A stretch of DNA of 30,215 nucleotides from NCBI GenBank assembly GCA_032718475.1, contig JAUCBJ010006089.1, forward strand, positions 1-30,215, in the 5' to 3' direction. This DNA comes from Nemertoderma westbladi. Lineage: Eukaryota > Xenacoelomorpha > Nemertodermatida > Nemertodermatidae. Every line of letters starts with the position of its first letter. Positions within the stretch are counted from its first letter, which is position 1. Positions 28,982 to 30,215 of this stretch are shown here, piece by piece. The position numbers were made by a program, and so were the translations under genes. Under the pieces are notes generated by a model. It worked only from the letters and a program-made list of their open reading frames with translations, ran no database searches and was not told the DNA's origin.

Positions 28982-30215
28982 GGCAGGTAGAAAGTGTTCC
29001 AAACGCTGTAAGGAATGGAGAAATTGGGTGAAATCATGTAAGGGTTATCTGCCTATTAATCGGTTCATTGTCAGTTAACAGTAAAAATATATACGAATAA
29101 CAATATACAATAGTGCAGTTGGCTGCATACGAATAGCAAATAGACTATTCCTAAGCAAACCTACAGTCCAACACTTGAACTCTGTGTAAAAAGGAATGTA
29201 TCCCAAGACCCTATTATGTTCACAATAAATTATTAAAAAGGCAATTGTCAAGCGCCCAACTGCACATGTACACTACTGTATAACTAAGTCATTCAGGGGG
29301 CCAGATTTACCAGGAACTTACTGTAATAGACATATTCAATTTCATTGAATCCAGGGCAAGAATTTGTGTTGTATCCTGTTAAAGGAGCTATCAGCTGCGT
29401 AAAATGTTATTTGCGAGAGAGATCCCACTCTATAACTTAGGTTTTGGATTAACCGGAACGACGTTTTACGTGGCGTATTCATAATTACAGGATTAATAAA
29501 GGCCAGTCAGTGCTTAGGCTGTAGCGTCGTAGCCCCACCACAACTATGTAACTGCACTACCGGTACTCACAACGTTTCACTGATTTAATTAGGCCCCTAA
29601 TATTTCAATGTAAATTTCCCATTATTTACTGTAAATGCTGCTTGGTAGGTACCCTAAACTTTTAAATTGTGGACTAATTTTTAAATTTAATTATATTTTA
29701 ACGCGATTTTAATTGAATATACCGCTGAAGACGCCCGCGAGGGTGAAATGGCCATACGGTAAATAATTAACTTCATTTTTATATATCCACGTGGTTAAAG
29801 ACCCTTCCTTGCCTTTATTAATACCACCATACACCATAAACCACCATACAAAGTATCGTCGCGATTCACCGGAGCGTTTAGGCGGAGATAGAGCAACGAC
29901 AAACATACAACAACATTGACAAATCTATTTGTATTATAGATACTAGAGCAACCCTCTATAAACCATAACAACAATGCTATTATTATAGGCCTTACTGACT
30001 ACCTAATGTCACCTGCTGCTGCTAGCATACTCTTCTAATACTGTTGGTATAATAACCCTTACATGATTTCACCCACTTTCCCCATTCCTTACAGCGTTTG
30101 GAACACTTTGTCTCTACCTGCCATCTACAGTAAGTGAAACAAATGTTACAAATGAAACAAAAAAATGTTATTCGTATATATTTTTACTGTTAACTGACAA
30201 TGAACCGATTAATAG
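28982..30215. mobile_element. Inverted-repeat element cut by the window edge
   Basis: Block A (28982-29049, GGCAGGTAGAAAGTGTTCC...) and block B (29053-29104, CTATTAATCGGTTCATTGTC...) recur as reverse complements at 30051-30122 and 30165-30215. The interior (about 29105-30050) is AT-rich and non-coding. A partial extra copy of block A lies at about 28925-28950. The right end runs off the window, so boundaries and any target duplication cannot be set. Confidence 0.75.

Larger units (their letters stand above)
27375..30215 (+). other. LTN1 intron 4, incomplete
   Basis: Starts GTTAGT and runs to the window edge. No frame in this stretch resembles the missing RWD/RING region of Listerin. It contains the poly-G tract, a GGTACC-rich patch (about 28285-28400), a possible retroposon tail and the inverted-repeat element at the right edge. 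Confidence 0.6.

Overview
The window looks like nuclear DNA of an animal, most likely a marine invertebrate. The reasons are a spliced host gene with GT-AG introns, AT-rich spacers, several nested transposable elements, a large intronic minisatellite and many TAGGCCTA-type words. I cannot name the species from the sequence alone.

Layout. Positions 1-763 are plain spacer with a 20-nt G tract. Positions 764-912 and 12625-13078 are two halves of a decayed MULE-type transposase. Between them sits a minus-strand LTR retrotransposon of the BEL/Pao group (913-12624), bounded by a 5-bp target duplication (AACAG). In its own 5'->3' direction the element runs: right-hand LTR, a Gag-like ORF with 37-aa repeats, charged coiled-coil and Asn-rich segments broken by frame changes, a pol ORF (reverse transcriptase, RNase H, integrase, DUF5641-like tail), an array of about 14 small hairpins, an extra 869-aa ORF, a purine tract, and the left-hand LTR. 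The extra ORF is the most unusual item. It combines a DEDD-type 3'-5' exonuclease-like domain with three CCHC zinc knuckles and lies downstream of pol. The integrase carries Asn where its second catalytic Asp is expected, and no aspartic protease is visible.

Positions 13160-13249 hold a possible Harbinger-like scrap. Positions 13605-14558 are a foldback element (long inverted repeat) ending about 220 bp upstream of a host gene. That gene, from 14779 to beyond the right edge on the plus strand, is LTN1 (Listerin), the E3 ubiquitin ligase of ribosome-associated quality control. Four coding exons (14779-15058, 16463-16595, 16698-17745, 24523-27374) join in phase to about 1,437 residues. The C-terminal RWD/RING part must lie outside the window.

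The LTN1 introns are loaded with repeats. Intron 1 carries a 1.17-kb DNA element whose ends are built from 14-bp units. Intron 3 carries a tRNA-like SINE fragment and a 5.55-kb minisatellite of a 44-bp unit with higher-order structure. The last intron begins with a 24-nt G tract and contains a further inverted-repeat element cut by the window edge. Apart from LTN1, every supported coding region belongs to a mobile element.
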